A DNA stretch of 64,000 nt from Caballeronia peredens (GCA_001544595.2 FCOH02000013.1:1-64000); one strand, 5' to 3'. Counted from the first letter of the stretch, positions 26,592 through 35,737 are shown. Translations and numbers: made by a program. The notes: a model not told the origin generated them from the sequence alone.

Positions 26592-27511
26592 GACCGCAGC
26601 CGCTTGAGCGCCGCGCGCGACTCGCCGCGCTTCTGTTTATCGATCCAGCGCACGGCTTCGTCGATCGCGTGTTTGTCGCCGAGCGTGGGCGCGACGCGTC
26701 GCACGGCGGCTTCGCTCGCAAGGACGTCGTTGAGTTTGCCGAGCGCGGCCTGCGCGTCGCCCGGATGGGCCATCGCGTGCGCATGTCCGCGCTCCAGCAC
26801 CGGCGCGAAGAGTTCGAGCAGGCATTGCAGTTTCGTCGCCGCTTCCTCGATGCTGCGCAGCGTCTTCGCGTCGACACGCTTCGATCGGGCGGCACGAAGT
26901 TCGTGCTTGCTGAGCAGATCATCGGCGAGTGAGACACGCTGGCGCGCGAACTCCATCAGCGTGCGATCCTCGCCGCGCGCTTCGAGGCGGCGGCGCGCAT
27001 CGGCGAGCGCGCGGCGCAGCAGCACATCGACATGCGCCTTGCGGATCGTCACGCAACTCGCCGCCGAAGCGGAACGCCGCTCCTGTCGCAACGTGCGCAC
27101 GACCGGTCCGAGCCACGCATAGTCCTTGCGCGCGCGATCCAGAAGCTCGCACGCCGCGCCGATCTCATGCGGTTCGCCCGCGATTTCGGCGAGCCGCTTG
27201 AAACGCTTCCTCACGATGCGCGCTTCCTTCTCGTCGAGCAGCGGCTCGAACGCCCACCACAGCGCGCGCAGACGGCGCAAGGTCGAACGCAACCGCTCGA
27301 GCAGACCCGCATCGATTCGTTCGGCCATCAGTTCGGTCTGCTCGAAGGCTTCGCTCGCAAGCGGCGCCGTCAGCATGACGAAAGCATCGGCGACAGGCTG
27401 GTCGCGCAAAGAAAGGAGATCGGAGACGCGTATGCGTGCCGCGTCGGACTGCGGGCCGGTCGCGCTGCCGAGGAGCTTGCGCGCGGGCGCTGGGTCGAAG
27501 TTCAGTGTCAT
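26576..27511 (-). CDS. CHAD-domain protein (polyphosphate-binding type)
   Basis: A 311-residue helical protein rich in Arg, His and Lys that matches the CHAD domain: repeated positively charged helices such as RLRSTLRRLRALWWAFEPLL, EARIVRKRFKRLAEIAG and AALKRLRSLAER. CHAD domains bind inorganic polyphosphate. No CYTH phosphatase domain is fused to it. ATG at 27511 (MTLNFDPAPARKLLG) was preferred to a GTG 15 bp upstream. It is divergent from a phosphate transporter gene 281 bp away, which fits a phosphate or polyphosphate role. The stop lies inside a tandem repeat. Confidence 0.82.
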   Translation of the reverse strand: MTLNFDPAPARKLLGSATGPQSDAARIRVSDLLSLRDQPVADAFVMLTAPLASEAFEQTELMAERIDAGLLERLRSTLRRLRALWWAFEPLLDEKEARIVRKRFKRLAEIAGEPHEIGAACELLDRARKDYAWLGPVVRTLRQERRSASAASCVTIRKAHVDVLLRRALADARRRLEARGEDRTLMEFARQRVSLADDLLSKHELRAARSKRVDAKTLRSIEEAATKLQCLLELFAPVLERGHAHAMAHPGDAQAALGKLNDVLASEAAVRRVAPTLGDKHAIDEAVRWIDKQKRGESRAALKRLRSLAER

Positions 27512-27792
27512 CGTCTCGGTATGCACGTGTATCGCACGACTTTCGTTCTGATTGCATTTCTCGTCGTGCGCCGGTCATCCAGCGGGTGCTGGCCGAAACC
27601 ATAGGCATGCAGAATGTCATCCGTGTGACAGCACGCATCTTTTTCGATGAAATCGTTCTCGCGCCCGCCACGCCTGTTCGTGCTGCACATCGCGAAAGTA
27701 TTACGCGAACTGTTGACACAAAATATTCACAGTCGGGCGCATCGGCCGATCGTATGCTTGGCTCCGCTACGAAAAACGCGTGAGGCACTGTC

Positions 27793-29379
27793 ATGCCGGA
27801 TATCGCATTTCCTCAGCAGGGCGGTGTGAGCGAGCGCACCCGCCGCACCAGTCTCCTCGTTTTCTTTCTCATCCTCATCGGCGGCATCGGCTACGTCGGG
27901 CTGCAGCTCGCGTCCGATCTCGAATCCGTCCGTCTGAGTTCTGTACTCCCTTACGTTCTGCTCGGCGTCGCGCTGTTGATCGCGCTCGGGTTCGAGTTCG
28001 TCAACGGCTTTCACGACACGGCGAATGCCGTCGCGACGGTCATTTACACGCACTCGCTGACGCCGAATGTCGCCGTGGTCTGGTCCGGCGCGTGGAATTT
28101 CCTCGGCGTGCTGGTGTCGAGCGGCGCGGTTGCGTTCGGCATCCTGCAACTGCTGCCAGTCGAACTGATCCTGCAAGTGGGCAGCAGCGCGGGCTTCGCG
28201 ATGGTCTTCGCACTGCTCATCGCCGCGATCATCTGGAATCTGGCGACGTGGTATTTCGGCTTGCCGTCGTCGAGTTCGCATACGCTGATCGGCTCGATCA
28301 TCGGCGTCGGGCTGATGAACCAGCTCATGCGCGGACCCAACGGCACGAGCGGCGTCGACTGGTCGCAGGCGGCGGGCGTGGGCAAGTCGCTGCTGTTGTC
28401 GCCGATCGTCGGCTTCGTGTTCGCCGGGCTGTTGCTGCTCCTGCTGAAAGCGCTGGTGCACGTACCCGCGCTCTACAAGGAGCCGAAGAAGAATCATCCG
28501 CCGCCGTTCTGGATTCGCGCGCTGCTGATTCTCACCTGCACCGGCGTGTCGTTTGCGCACGGCTCGAACGACGGGCAAAAGGGCATGGGCCTCATCATGC
28601 TGATCCTGATCGGCACGGTGCCGACCGCCTACGCGCTCAACAAGGCGATGAATCCCGCGGAAACGCAGAGCTTCGTCGCGGTCGCGCATGAGGCCTCCGC
28701 CACGTTCGCGAGGTACACGAACGGCGCGCCGCTTTCCGCCGATCCGCGCGAAGACACGCAAGCCTACGTGCGCACGCGGCAACTGTCGCCGGCGACCATG
28801 CCCGCCGTGAAACAGCTCACCGATATCATCGCGAATCAGGTCGGCTCGTCGGGATCGCTCGCGGCGGTGCCGTCGAATATCGTCGATAACGTGCGCAACA
28901 ACATGTACCTCGTGTCAGAGGCGATCCGTCTGATGGAGAAAGCGAACACGCCGGTGTTCGCGCCCGCGGACCGCGCCGTGATCGACAACTACCGCAAGCA
29001 GCTCGATCACGCGACCAAGTTCATTCCGACGTGGGTCAAGGTCGCCGTGGCGATCGCGCTCGGGCTCGGCACGATGGTCGGCTGGAAGCGCATCGTCGTG
29101 ACGGTGGGGGAGAAGATCGGCAAGCAGCATCTGACCTACGGGCAGGGCGCGTCGGCCGAACTGGTCGCGATGGTGACGATCGGCGCCGCCGATGCCTACG
29201 GCCTGCCGGTTTCGACGACGCACGTGCTGTCGTCGGGCGTCGCCGGGACGATGGCCGCCAACGGTTCCGGGCTCCAGTGGAGCACCGTGCGCAGCCTGGC
29301 GCTCGCGTGGGTGCTGACGCTTCCCGCGTCGATCGCGCTGGCGGCCGGGCTCTACTGGATATTCCGAAACGTATTCTGA
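27793..29379 (+). CDS. pit: Low-affinity inorganic phosphate transporter (Pit)
   Basis: A 528-residue PHO4/Pit-family carrier that imports metal-phosphate with protons. Both signature repeats are visible: GFEFVNGFHDTANAVATVIY (about 66-85) and the C-terminal GLPVSTTHVLSSGVAGTMAA. About ten helices, with a hydrophilic loop at about 285-400 between the two halves. The ATG at 27793 gives MPDIAFPQQGG. It converges on the H1-like gene with only 11 bp between stops, and is divergent from the CHAD gene. Confidence 0.94.
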   Translation: MPDIAFPQQGGVSERTRRTSLLVFFLILIGGIGYVGLQLASDLESVRLSSVLPYVLLGVALLIALGFEFVNGFHDTANAVATVIYTHSLTPNVAVVWSGAWNFLGVLVSSGAVAFGILQLLPVELILQVGSSAGFAMVFALLIAAIIWNLATWYFGLPSSSSHTLIGSIIGVGLMNQLMRGPNGTSGVDWSQAAGVGKSLLLSPIVGFVFAGLLLLLLKALVHVPALYKEPKKNHPPPFWIRALLILTCTGVSFAHGSNDGQKGMGLIMLILIGTVPTAYALNKAMNPAETQSFVAVAHEASATFARYTNGAPLSADPREDTQAYVRTRQLSPATMPAVKQLTDIIANQVGSSGSLAAVPSNIVDNVRNNMYLVSEAIRLMEKANTPVFAPADRAVIDNYRKQLDHATKFIPTWVKVAVAIALGLGTMVGWKRIVVTVGEKIGKQHLTYGQGASAELVAMVTIGAADAYGLPVSTTHVLSSGVAGTMAANGSGLQWSTVRSLALAWVLTLPASIALAAGLYWIFRNVF

Positions 29380-29390
29380 GCGGCTGATGG

Positions 29391-29924
29391 TCAGGCGTTG
29401 GCCGGACGTCCCGTCTTCACGGTTTCCAGCGCCTTGATCGCTTCGACGAGCCGTTTGTCCGGCGCCGCGTCGAGCAGCGCGAGCGCGGCACGCAGCAATT
29501 CGCTCTTCTTCACGCGCACGCCGTTGTTCAGGCACTTCTGCTTGAGCGCGGCGATCTTCGCGTAGTCCGACCTGGGCATCGTGAAGCTGTCGCGCACGAC
29601 TTTCTCTTTCTTCGCGCTTTCCTTCTTCACGCGCCGGGCTTTTGCGTCGGGCTTGGCCGGGCTTTTCGCGACATCCTTCGCCGCTACCGGGGTTTCGGCG
29701 GCGGGCGCTTTCGAGGGCGCTTTTGCCGGCGCTTTCGCAGGCGCTTTTTTCGCCGTGCTCTTCGATGCGCTCTTGGCCGCGTTCTTCGACTCCGCGGCCG
29801 GCGCCTTCACCTCGATGTCCGGCGTTGTAGCGGCTTTTACCTGCGTCTTCTTGCTGGCCTTGCTCGTGGTTTTCACGGGCGCCTGGCTCTTCTCGGCCGG
29901 CGTTCTGGCTTGCGCTGTGCTCAT
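29391..29924 (-). CDS. Lys/Ala-rich histone-H1-like protein
   Basis: A 177-residue protein in two parts. Residues about 1-115 are a disordered Lys/Ala/Pro tail with KAPAKAPAKAPSKAP-type repeats, like bacterial histone H1-like proteins. Residues about 117-177 form a compact helical domain (RDSFTMPRSDYAKIAALKQK, VRVKKSELLRAALALL) that resembles a ribbon-helix-helix-like DNA-binding module seen in other Burkholderiaceae proteins. Probably a nucleoid-associated protein; target unknown. ATG at 29924 follows AGGAGAG; 34 upstream codons are rejected for lack of a ribosome site. Confidence 0.75.
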   Translation of the reverse strand: MSTAQARTPAEKSQAPVKTTSKASKKTQVKAATTPDIEVKAPAAESKNAAKSASKSTAKKAPAKAPAKAPSKAPAAETPVAAKDVAKSPAKPDAKARRVKKESAKKEKVVRDSFTMPRSDYAKIAALKQKCLNNGVRVKKSELLRAALALLDAAPDKRLVEAIKALETVKTGRPANA

Positions 29925-30142
29925 CCGTTCTCTCCTGTCGTGTGGAGAAAACAGTATATACGGTTTGTGAGCGCGCGGGCCGCGGCGCGTTGCGCAGACG
30001 CGCCACGCGAATGCCTTGTCCGTCAACGAGATAGACGCGCGCTCCGCAAGTTATCTACACGCTTGTCCACCGAAACTGTGGATAAGCGCGCGATCACGTT
30101 CGTCGAACAGCGGACCGTGATCGGCGACGTCAACCTCGGAGC

Positions 30143-31540
30143 CTAGCGACCGAGTTCATGCAGATAGGTCGCGCGGGCCGCGTATCCGCTGTTGGCGAAA
30201 TCGGTGAATACGCCGTCCACGCCCAGCCGGAAGAATTGCAGATACTCGGCGGTCGGATCGCCGTTGTAGGTGGCCGCCAGATACTTCTTCTCGTTGCGGA
30301 ACGTGAAGACGTGCACGAAGAGACCGGCCTTGTGCGCATCGCTGATGACGCTCGTCGGCGGCTGCGTGCTGGCCTGCGCGGTCGATCCGGTGAAGGGCGT
30401 GCCGTCGGCGTTGGTGGCGGGATAAGGCGTGATCCTGAGCGGCACGATCTGCGGCTTCCACGGCCCGATGCCGTCCGCATACGTCTTGATCTGCGCGAGG
30501 CCGGCGGGCGTGAGCATCGCGTCGAACCAGCGCGGGTCGCCGGCGACGGTCCAGTCGAACGGGCGGCTGTCGGTGATCTCGTTGTAGATGACGGCTCCCG
30601 TGCGGTAATCGACATCGTAGCCGTCGATCAACTGCACGATCTTTGTGTTGAGGCCGTGCGCGCGCATGTACTGAAGACTGCCCGGCTCGAAGCTCTGCAC
30701 GAACACGGCGGCAGTTTTGCTGTTCAGTCCATTGGCGTCGAGGATCTTGATGAGCGCATCTTCGAGCGGATGGCTGCCCGCCGGACCGCAGCCGTTGGCG
30801 ATCGCCTGCGCGTTGTTCCAGGTCGGATTCTTGGTCTCCGGATACACGGCGATCGTGCGGCCGGTTGTCGCGCTCTTCGCCTTCGCGATGTCGATGATCT
30901 GCTGGAACGTGAGAATCGGATACTTGCCGTTGAACTCGGCGGGGCGCTCGTTCGCGGCGTCGTAGGTCGTACCGCCGAACAGCGTGGTGAGTTCGGCGGC
31001 GGTGAAATCCGTGATCGACCAGTCGCCGGTGTGATCCTCGCCATCGACGATCAGCGACTTCAGCACCGACTTCGGATCAGCGGGATTGGTCAGGTCCGTG
31101 AGGTATTGCGACGGTCCGGTAGCGGGCGTGGTCGGCCATTTCACATCGACGAGCACGCCGGGCACCGTGCGCTTGCGTGCGGCGACCGCCGGATTGACCT
31201 TCGCCACGTCGGCGACGTTGGTGTTATCGGAGAGCCACGGATTGTGCCGCGCGACCAGCACGCAGTCTTTCGACAGATGCAGGTCTTCTTCGAGCGCGTC
31301 GGCGCCGCTGTCGGCCGCGAGTTCGTACGACGGCTGCGTTTCCTCCGGACGCAATCCCGGCAAGCCGCGATGGCCGACGACGAGCGGCATGCGGCCATCC
31401 AGCGTGGAGAAAGCCGCGGGCGCGGGGCCCGGGGCCGCCGATGAATCGCCGCCGTCGCCGTGACAGGCTGCGAGCGCCAGAGAAAAGACGAGCGCGGCGT
31501 GTGCCGCGATGCCATGACGATGCTGTCGACCAAGCTTCAT
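30143..31540 (-). CDS. Lipoprotein glycerophosphodiester phosphodiesterase
   Basis: A 465-residue GDPD-family TIM-barrel enzyme. Signal peptide with lipobox ALAAC (Cys26) predicts an anchored envelope lipoprotein. Active-site blocks: VVGHRGLPGLRPEET (His57-Arg58, Glu67) and ALEEDLHLSKD (Glu85, Asp86, His88), then LVARHNPWL. It cleaves glycerophosphodiesters from phospholipid turnover into glycerol-3-phosphate and alcohol. The length exceeds E. coli GlpQ (about 358). ATG at 31540 was chosen since it starts the signal peptide; upstream frame opens with TTG. Confidence 0.9.
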   Translation of the reverse strand: MKLGRQHRHGIAAHAALVFSLALAACHGDGGDSSAAPGPAPAAFSTLDGRMPLVVGHRGLPGLRPEETQPSYELAADSGADALEEDLHLSKDCVLVARHNPWLSDNTNVADVAKVNPAVAARKRTVPGVLVDVKWPTTPATGPSQYLTDLTNPADPKSVLKSLIVDGEDHTGDWSITDFTAAELTTLFGGTTYDAANERPAEFNGKYPILTFQQIIDIAKAKSATTGRTIAVYPETKNPTWNNAQAIANGCGPAGSHPLEDALIKILDANGLNSKTAAVFVQSFEPGSLQYMRAHGLNTKIVQLIDGYDVDYRTGAVIYNEITDSRPFDWTVAGDPRWFDAMLTPAGLAQIKTYADGIGPWKPQIVPLRITPYPATNADGTPFTGSTAQASTQPPTSVISDAHKAGLFVHVFTFRNEKKYLAATYNGDPTAEYLQFFRLGVDGVFTDFANSGYAARATYLHELGR

Positions 31541-31653
31541 TTTGCTTCCCGTCCGCTTCGAATTGTCCCCGCGCATTATTACGAACGGCGAGTGACGTCT
31601 TCGTGACTCGGGAAACGATGCTTCTTGCCTGATCAAAGTGCGCGACAGAAGCG

Positions 31654-31684
31654 GCGTGATGCCGACGGTGCGCCGGCATCACGC
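31654..31684 (-). terminator. Hairpin after the 95-aa exported gene
   Basis: 11-bp perfect stem GCGTGATGCCG / CGGCATCACGC with 9-nt loop, 9 bp after the gene's stop. No T-run follows, so its role as terminator is uncertain. Confidence 0.5.
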
Positions 31685-31692
31685 ACGGAGCC

Positions 31693-31980
31693 TTACTGCT
31701 TGATCGTGCCGGTCGACTGCGAACCTTGCGGCGAATTCGACGACGAATTCGGCGACATCCCCTGTTCGCGCTGCTGCATCAGCGTGCCGCTACCCGATGT
31801 GCCCGACGGCACGCCGCCCTGCGAGGAATCTCCCGTGCGCGGGCTCGGAACCGCGTCGGTGCGGCCCGGCTGCATCTGCTGCTGGCGTTGCATCATCTGA
31901 TCGCGCGACATTTCCTGAGCGAACGCGGTGGTGCTGGCAATCGCGAGAAGTGCGCCGGCAATGGCCGTGGTGGTTTTCAT
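31693..31980 (-). CDS. Small exported Gln/Ser/Gly-rich protein
   Basis: A 95-residue protein with signal peptide MKTTTAIAGALLAIASTTAF, cleavage near AFA-QE. The mature part is low-complexity: Met/Gln repeats (MMQRQQQMQP), then Ser, Gly, Pro, Asn and Gln-rich segments ending SQSTGTIKQ; predicted disordered. The ATG follows AAGGAGACGG. Short Gln/Ser-rich exported proteins are frequent in Burkholderiaceae; function unknown. Confidence 0.7.
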   Translation of the reverse strand: MKTTTAIAGALLAIASTTAFAQEMSRDQMMQRQQQMQPGRTDAVPSPRTGDSSQGGVPSGTSGSGTLMQQREQGMSPNSSSNSPQGSQSTGTIKQ

Positions 31981-32202
31981 GTCCGTCTCCTTGAATCCGG
32001 CGCAACGTGCGCCGCTTGCATTTCTTTCAGCATCGCGCGTGCCGGGTCTGAGGGCCGTTAGGACAGTCCTGATTTATGTCTCAGAATGCTTCGGACGTGC
32101 AAAAAGCGGATAGCATTCGAATCCGAATCCTTCAAATGGTGCGTTGCGGTGAGTGACCCGCACGAAGTCGCATCGGCTGAACTTAAAGCTACGGACGATT
32201 GC

Positions 32203-32736
32203 ATGTCGAGCACACTGCACGAACTATTCAAACGGCGCGATTATCCGCGCGAGAACCCGGGACGCGACGCGACCATTGCGCCAGCCGAATCAGAACGGCG
32301 CGCACAGATTGCTGATCTGATCGCGAATATCAGCGCGCGAGAAGGCTGGAAGCTGAAGCACTGCGCCGCCGTTTCGCAGAGCGTCGAACAAGCTCCGATT
32401 GCTTCTCTCGATGCAATTCACGCCTTTTTGCACGCGCGGCGCGAAGGACTGACGCATGGCGAAGCGCTGGCGTTTCTCGCGAATCTCGTCGAGAACGCGA
32501 CGGCTACCGTTTACGCAACCGGGTCAAAAGCGTCGACTTCATCGACGGTGCCGCTCGGCCAGCTCTACGACCGGATGCAAGAGCTGGAATCGCGCGTGGC
32601 AGGTAAGCCGGGCTCCTCGTACGGCGTTCAGGGAATCAGGCTCATGCACGTGGTCGCGCTGATGTCCAAGGCGCGTTCCGCGAAACTGGCGCGGGTGCGC
32701 ATCGAGGGCACGCAGGCGATATACCGGCACGCGTAA
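32203..32736 (+). CDS. Hypothetical soluble protein, 177 aa
   Basis: Starting at the ATG 32203 (MSSTLHELFKRRDYPREN) it encodes a mostly helical, soluble protein without signal or membrane helix. Segments like AQIADLIANISAREGWKLK, LDAIHAFLHARREGLTHGEA and LGQLYDRMQELESRVAG suggest helical repeats. An in-frame start 39 codons upstream is less likely because those codons are poor in GC3 bias. No family recognised. First of a run of poorly known genes. Confidence 0.6.
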   Translation: MSSTLHELFKRRDYPRENPGRDATIAPAESERRAQIADLIANISAREGWKLKHCAAVSQSVEQAPIASLDAIHAFLHARREGLTHGEALAFLANLVENATATVYATGSKASTSSTVPLGQLYDRMQELESRVAGKPGSSYGVQGIRLMHVVALMSKARSAKLARVRIEGTQAIYRHA

Positions 32737-32992
32737 CGCGTCGAATTGTTCTGAATCGCGCCATTCGATTCGCACGAAGCGCGAATTCGAATAAATGCAG
32801 TCGGCAAATCGCGGCATATGCCTGACTGCGATTGCAAGGCAGAACGCCTCACCTATACTGATTTAACAGCTTATTCGATGGGCGGCGGCATATCATCGTT
32901 CGTCATGCAGAATAATCGCTGCGTACATTCAGGAAATTCGAACGGCGCTCATCGGCTATTCCGAACGTCGTGAGTGCATTGCGGGAGTCATC

Positions 32993-33730
32993 GTGAAAAG
33001 CCTGCTGAGCAGAAAGAGAAGTTTGCTCGATACAGCGCCATCGTTTCTCGTGCGGCAAAAATCGTCGAACGCGATTTCCTTTGCCGCGCCTGTCGAGGAT
33101 TCGAACGACGCGCCGCCCGAAGAGGACATCGACAGCACACAGCGCGCCACGCGCGTAATGCCGTTGCGCACAGCCGCATCATCGGCGATGAACGCGGGGG
33201 CGAAGGCGCTGGATACCGCGCAGATCGCGGAGGTCGAGCGGCTCGTTCAGCAGGCGGCGCTCGCCACGTTTCGCACCTTTCAGAGTTTTGCCTACTCGGC
33301 GAGTTTGCTGTTTCATCCTCGCGAACTCATTTACTACGCGGTTCTCTACCACGAGGGCGCGGTCTGGCGCGTGTTGAAGGCGAGCGAGATCGACGTGGCC
33401 GAACCCGCTTTCCGGCATTTCGTCGAGCAGGCGATACGCCTCGCCGACGCCGAGATGCGGCGCGCGCTGGTCGAAGCACAGAACGAACAGATCGCGCGCT
33501 TCATCGCCGATGCCGAAACGCAGATCGAACGCGTGCGTGCCGACCTGCAGCGGGGCAACGCGCAAAGTCAGGAAGTCGCGCTGAAGCAGCAAGACGTCCG
33601 CAAGGAACTGGCACAACTGGAAGGCCGCAGCGTGGCGTCGCAGGTGCAATTGAACAAGCTTCAGCGCCAGCTTCATCAACTCAACGCGAGCGTCAGCGAG
33701 ACCTTGCCGCACCTCCCTCAGAAGCGCTGA
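32993..33730 (+). CDS. DUF2968 family protein, GTG start
   Basis: A 245-residue DUF2968-type protein. The conserved core is VERLVQQAALATFRTFQSFAYSASLLFHPRELIYYAVLYHE (written here in parts: VERLVQQAALATFRTF, HPRELIYYAVLYHEG), followed by a long coiled coil (residues about 155-235: AETQIERVRADLQRGNAQ, VQLNKLQRQLHQL). No signal peptide in this copy. Start is GTG at 32993 after GGGAG. DUF2968 occurs mainly in Burkholderia and relatives; function unknown. Confidence 0.75.
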   Translation: MKSLLSRKRSLLDTAPSFLVRQKSSNAISFAAPVEDSNDAPPEEDIDSTQRATRVMPLRTAASSAMNAGAKALDTAQIAEVERLVQQAALATFRTFQSFAYSASLLFHPRELIYYAVLYHEGAVWRVLKASEIDVAEPAFRHFVEQAIRLADAEMRRALVEAQNEQIARFIADAETQIERVRADLQRGNAQSQEVALKQQDVRKELAQLEGRSVASQVQLNKLQRQLHQLNASVSETLPHLPQKR

Positions 33731-33791
33731 GCGGCCGTCATTCGTACGAAGTAATGCTTCGCATATCGCGTAGAATGCGTCGTTCGAGCAG

Positions 33792-34016
33792 TTAATCGAT
33801 TCTTTCGGCATACTGCGCGCCGGATCTCGATATATAAGTGCTGAGCCCGCGTCCTGCGCGGGCGAGCCTTTTCATGTGCTCGACATGCTCGCGTCCTGAC
33901 TCGCGATAGTCATACAGGTAAGTGCCGCCGCTGACGAAGCGCACCCTGATGCCCTCGGTCAGGATGTCGAACGCTTCGACGCCCGAATTGCCGGCGAGGT
34001 TTCGATAGGGTTGCAT
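33792..34016 (-). CDS. KTSC-domain protein
   Basis: A 74-residue protein covering one KTSC domain: NSGVEAFDILTEGIRVRFVS, GGTYLYDYRESGREHVEHM. This small beta domain is found alone or fused to lysyl-tRNA-synthetase-like proteins; its function is not known, possibly nucleic acid binding. ATG at 34016 chosen; a TTG 9 bp upstream is possible. It is convergent with the DUF2968 gene 61 bp away. Confidence 0.75.
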   Translation of the reverse strand: MQPYRNLAGNSGVEAFDILTEGIRVRFVSGGTYLYDYRESGREHVEHMKRLARAGRGLSTYISRSGAQYAERID

Positions 34017-34100
34017 GTGTTTCAAAGCGCGAGTTCACGCAAACGATTGCGTGTTTCACGCAGGCCTAAAGTTTCGTCGACCGGTTCCGTTATAGGTGTC

Positions 34101-34343
34101 ATGGATAAAGATCAATTACCGTTTCTCGATTCGGACGATCCCCACTTTCAGCACGCACGCGCGCTGAGTCTTTCGGTGGGCGCGATCCGCCGGGCTCAGG
34201 GCAAGTGCAACCCGAACGACTTTGCTGTCGGTTCGCTCGAATGGCACTTCGCCATCGAAGATTTCGCGGGCGACGTCCTGCGTGCGCTCATGGGCGAAAC
34301 CGAAGGCGCCGACATTCAGCTCAACGAGCGTCCGCGCGACTGA
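34101..34343 (+). CDS. Hypothetical protein, 80 aa
   Basis: The ATG at 34101 follows TATAGGTGTC and opens MDKDQLPFLDSDDPHFQHAR, an acidic 80-residue protein with VGAIRRAQGKCNPNDFAVGS and LEWHFAIEDFAGDVLRALMG; one Cys. It looks like a compact helical soluble protein. No family recognised. Divergent from the KTSC gene by 84 bp and convergent with the PRC-barrel gene. Confidence 0.6.
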   Translation: MDKDQLPFLDSDDPHFQHARALSLSVGAIRRAQGKCNPNDFAVGSLEWHFAIEDFAGDVLRALMGETEGADIQLNERPRD

Positions 34344-34409
34344 CCTGCCGCGCGCCGCTCGCGCCGAGCCGGTCGGCTGCCGGTCGCCGGCGGCAACATT
34401 CCTCTTTTC

Positions 34410-34916
34410 CTATAGCTTGACTCCGCCCGCTTCGGGCGCATCCACGCCTTCGGGCGGGATCGCGCCCGACGGACCGACGTCGCGCGCACGGTCGTTCGAC
34501 CAGTACGGCTCGCGCCCATAGTGCTGATGCACTGTGCTGGCCCAGACATGATCGGCCATCGAGGGCCACGAGTCCTTGTCGAAGCCCGGCGAGTTGCGCA
34601 CCTGATCCGCCGTTGCGTCGATTCTGAAGCAGCGATTGTCGGTATCGAGCGTGAGCGCGCCCCACGGCACGGCGAGCAGCTTGTTGCCGATACCGAGAAA
34701 GCCGCCGCTCGACAACACCGCGTACGCGATTCGTCCGTTGCTCACGTCGAGCATGATCTCCTTGAGCGAGCCGACGTCGTGTCCGTCGCTGCTGATCACC
34801 GAATTGCCGTCGAGCGTGCTGGCCGCCATGACATCGGGTCCGGGACCCGCGGCCGTCGCCGCGCCCTTGCCGACGATCTTCGCGCCGTCCGGGGACGACT
34901 CCATCGATTGATTCAT
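34410..34916 (-). CDS. PRC-barrel domain protein
   Basis: A 168-residue protein with a PRC-barrel at about residues 38-110 (VISSDGHDVGSLKEIMLDV, GRIAYAVLSSGGFLGIGNKL, LLAVPWGALTLD). PRC-barrels occur in RNA-processing and photosynthetic proteins and as stress-linked stand-alone genes. The C-terminal part (WASTVHQHYGREPYW) is common to stand-alone proteobacterial members. The ATG at 34916 follows AAGGAG. Soluble; no signal peptide. Confidence 0.85.
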   Translation of the reverse strand: MNQSMESSPDGAKIVGKGAATAAGPGPDVMAASTLDGNSVISSDGHDVGSLKEIMLDVSNGRIAYAVLSSGGFLGIGNKLLAVPWGALTLDTDNRCFRIDATADQVRNSPGFDKDSWPSMADHVWASTVHQHYGREPYWSNDRARDVGPSGAIPPEGVDAPEAGGVKL

Positions 34917-35059
34917 GATTTGCTCCTTGCCGAGGGTTGCAACGTAACCACGATTCGCCTGTGTGTTGCAGCAACAGCCGTACCCATTCGATGCCCCGCC
35001 GACACGGCCAGGCCGCCGGCGTCTGCTAAGCTCGGCATTCGTCCATTGCCGCTTCGCTC

Positions 35060-35737
35060 ATGATCGATCTCGAGGAACTGCTCGCCGTCGCGTACAGGAA
35101 AGAGCGCCTGCAAAGCCGCAGGCTGTCGAAGGGCGCGGAGCTGTCCGAGCACGAGGCGCTCCTCAGAACACTGCAGAAAGCGGCGGGCGCGCAGTCGTTG
35201 CGCGCTTTGGTCGATGCCCGGCGCGCCGCGCAACTCAAGGATGCCGAAGCGCAGCGATCGCGCGAAATACAACGCGCCGAGCGCGCGAGGGAGCGCGCGG
35301 CGCAGGTTCCAGGCGAGGAACGCGGCTGGCGCGGCTGGTTCGACGGCTCCGCGTTGCCGAATCCCGGGCGGCTCGGCATCGGCGGCGTGCTGGTCGACCC
35401 GTCTGGCGAGACGATCGAAATCAGCCGCGCCGCCGGTCACGGCGACAGCAGCGCGGCGGAGTATCTGGCGCTCATCGCCGTGCTGGAAGCGGCATTGCGG
35501 GCGAAGGCACACGAGATCGTGATTCATGGCGACAGCCGCGTCGTCATCGACGATCTGAGCGCGCCGGAAGGCGCAGGAAGCCGCGCGCTCGCGCATCACG
35601 CCGCGCACGCCCGCGCATTGATCGCACGGATCGGTGCAGTCCGCCTGCAATGGATACCGCGTGCGCGCAACGTCCGCGCGGATGCGCTGTCGCGCGAGGC
35701 GCTCGGTTCGGCGCGCGCAACGATCGCGGCGGCGTGA
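35060..35737 (+). CDS. RNase HI-like protein with helical N-terminal extension
   Basis: A 225-residue protein. Residues about 90-215 form an RNase H fold: WFDGSALPNPGRLGIGGVLV (Asp95), SAAEYLALIAVLEAAL (Glu134), IHGDSRVVID (Asp158), RNVRADALS (Asp208), so all four catalytic acids are present. The first 85 residues are a charged helical region (QLKDAEAQRSREIQRAERAR). Such proteins resemble plant- and archaea-type RNase HI and may cleave RNA in RNA/DNA hybrids. An 11-bp tandem repeat follows the stop. Confidence 0.83.
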   Translation: MIDLEELLAVAYRKERLQSRRLSKGAELSEHEALLRTLQKAAGAQSLRALVDARRAAQLKDAEAQRSREIQRAERARERAAQVPGEERGWRGWFDGSALPNPGRLGIGGVLVDPSGETIEISRAAGHGDSSAAEYLALIAVLEAALRAKAHEIVIHGDSRVVIDDLSAPEGAGSRALAHHAAHARALIARIGAVRLQWIPRARNVRADALSREALGSARATIAAA

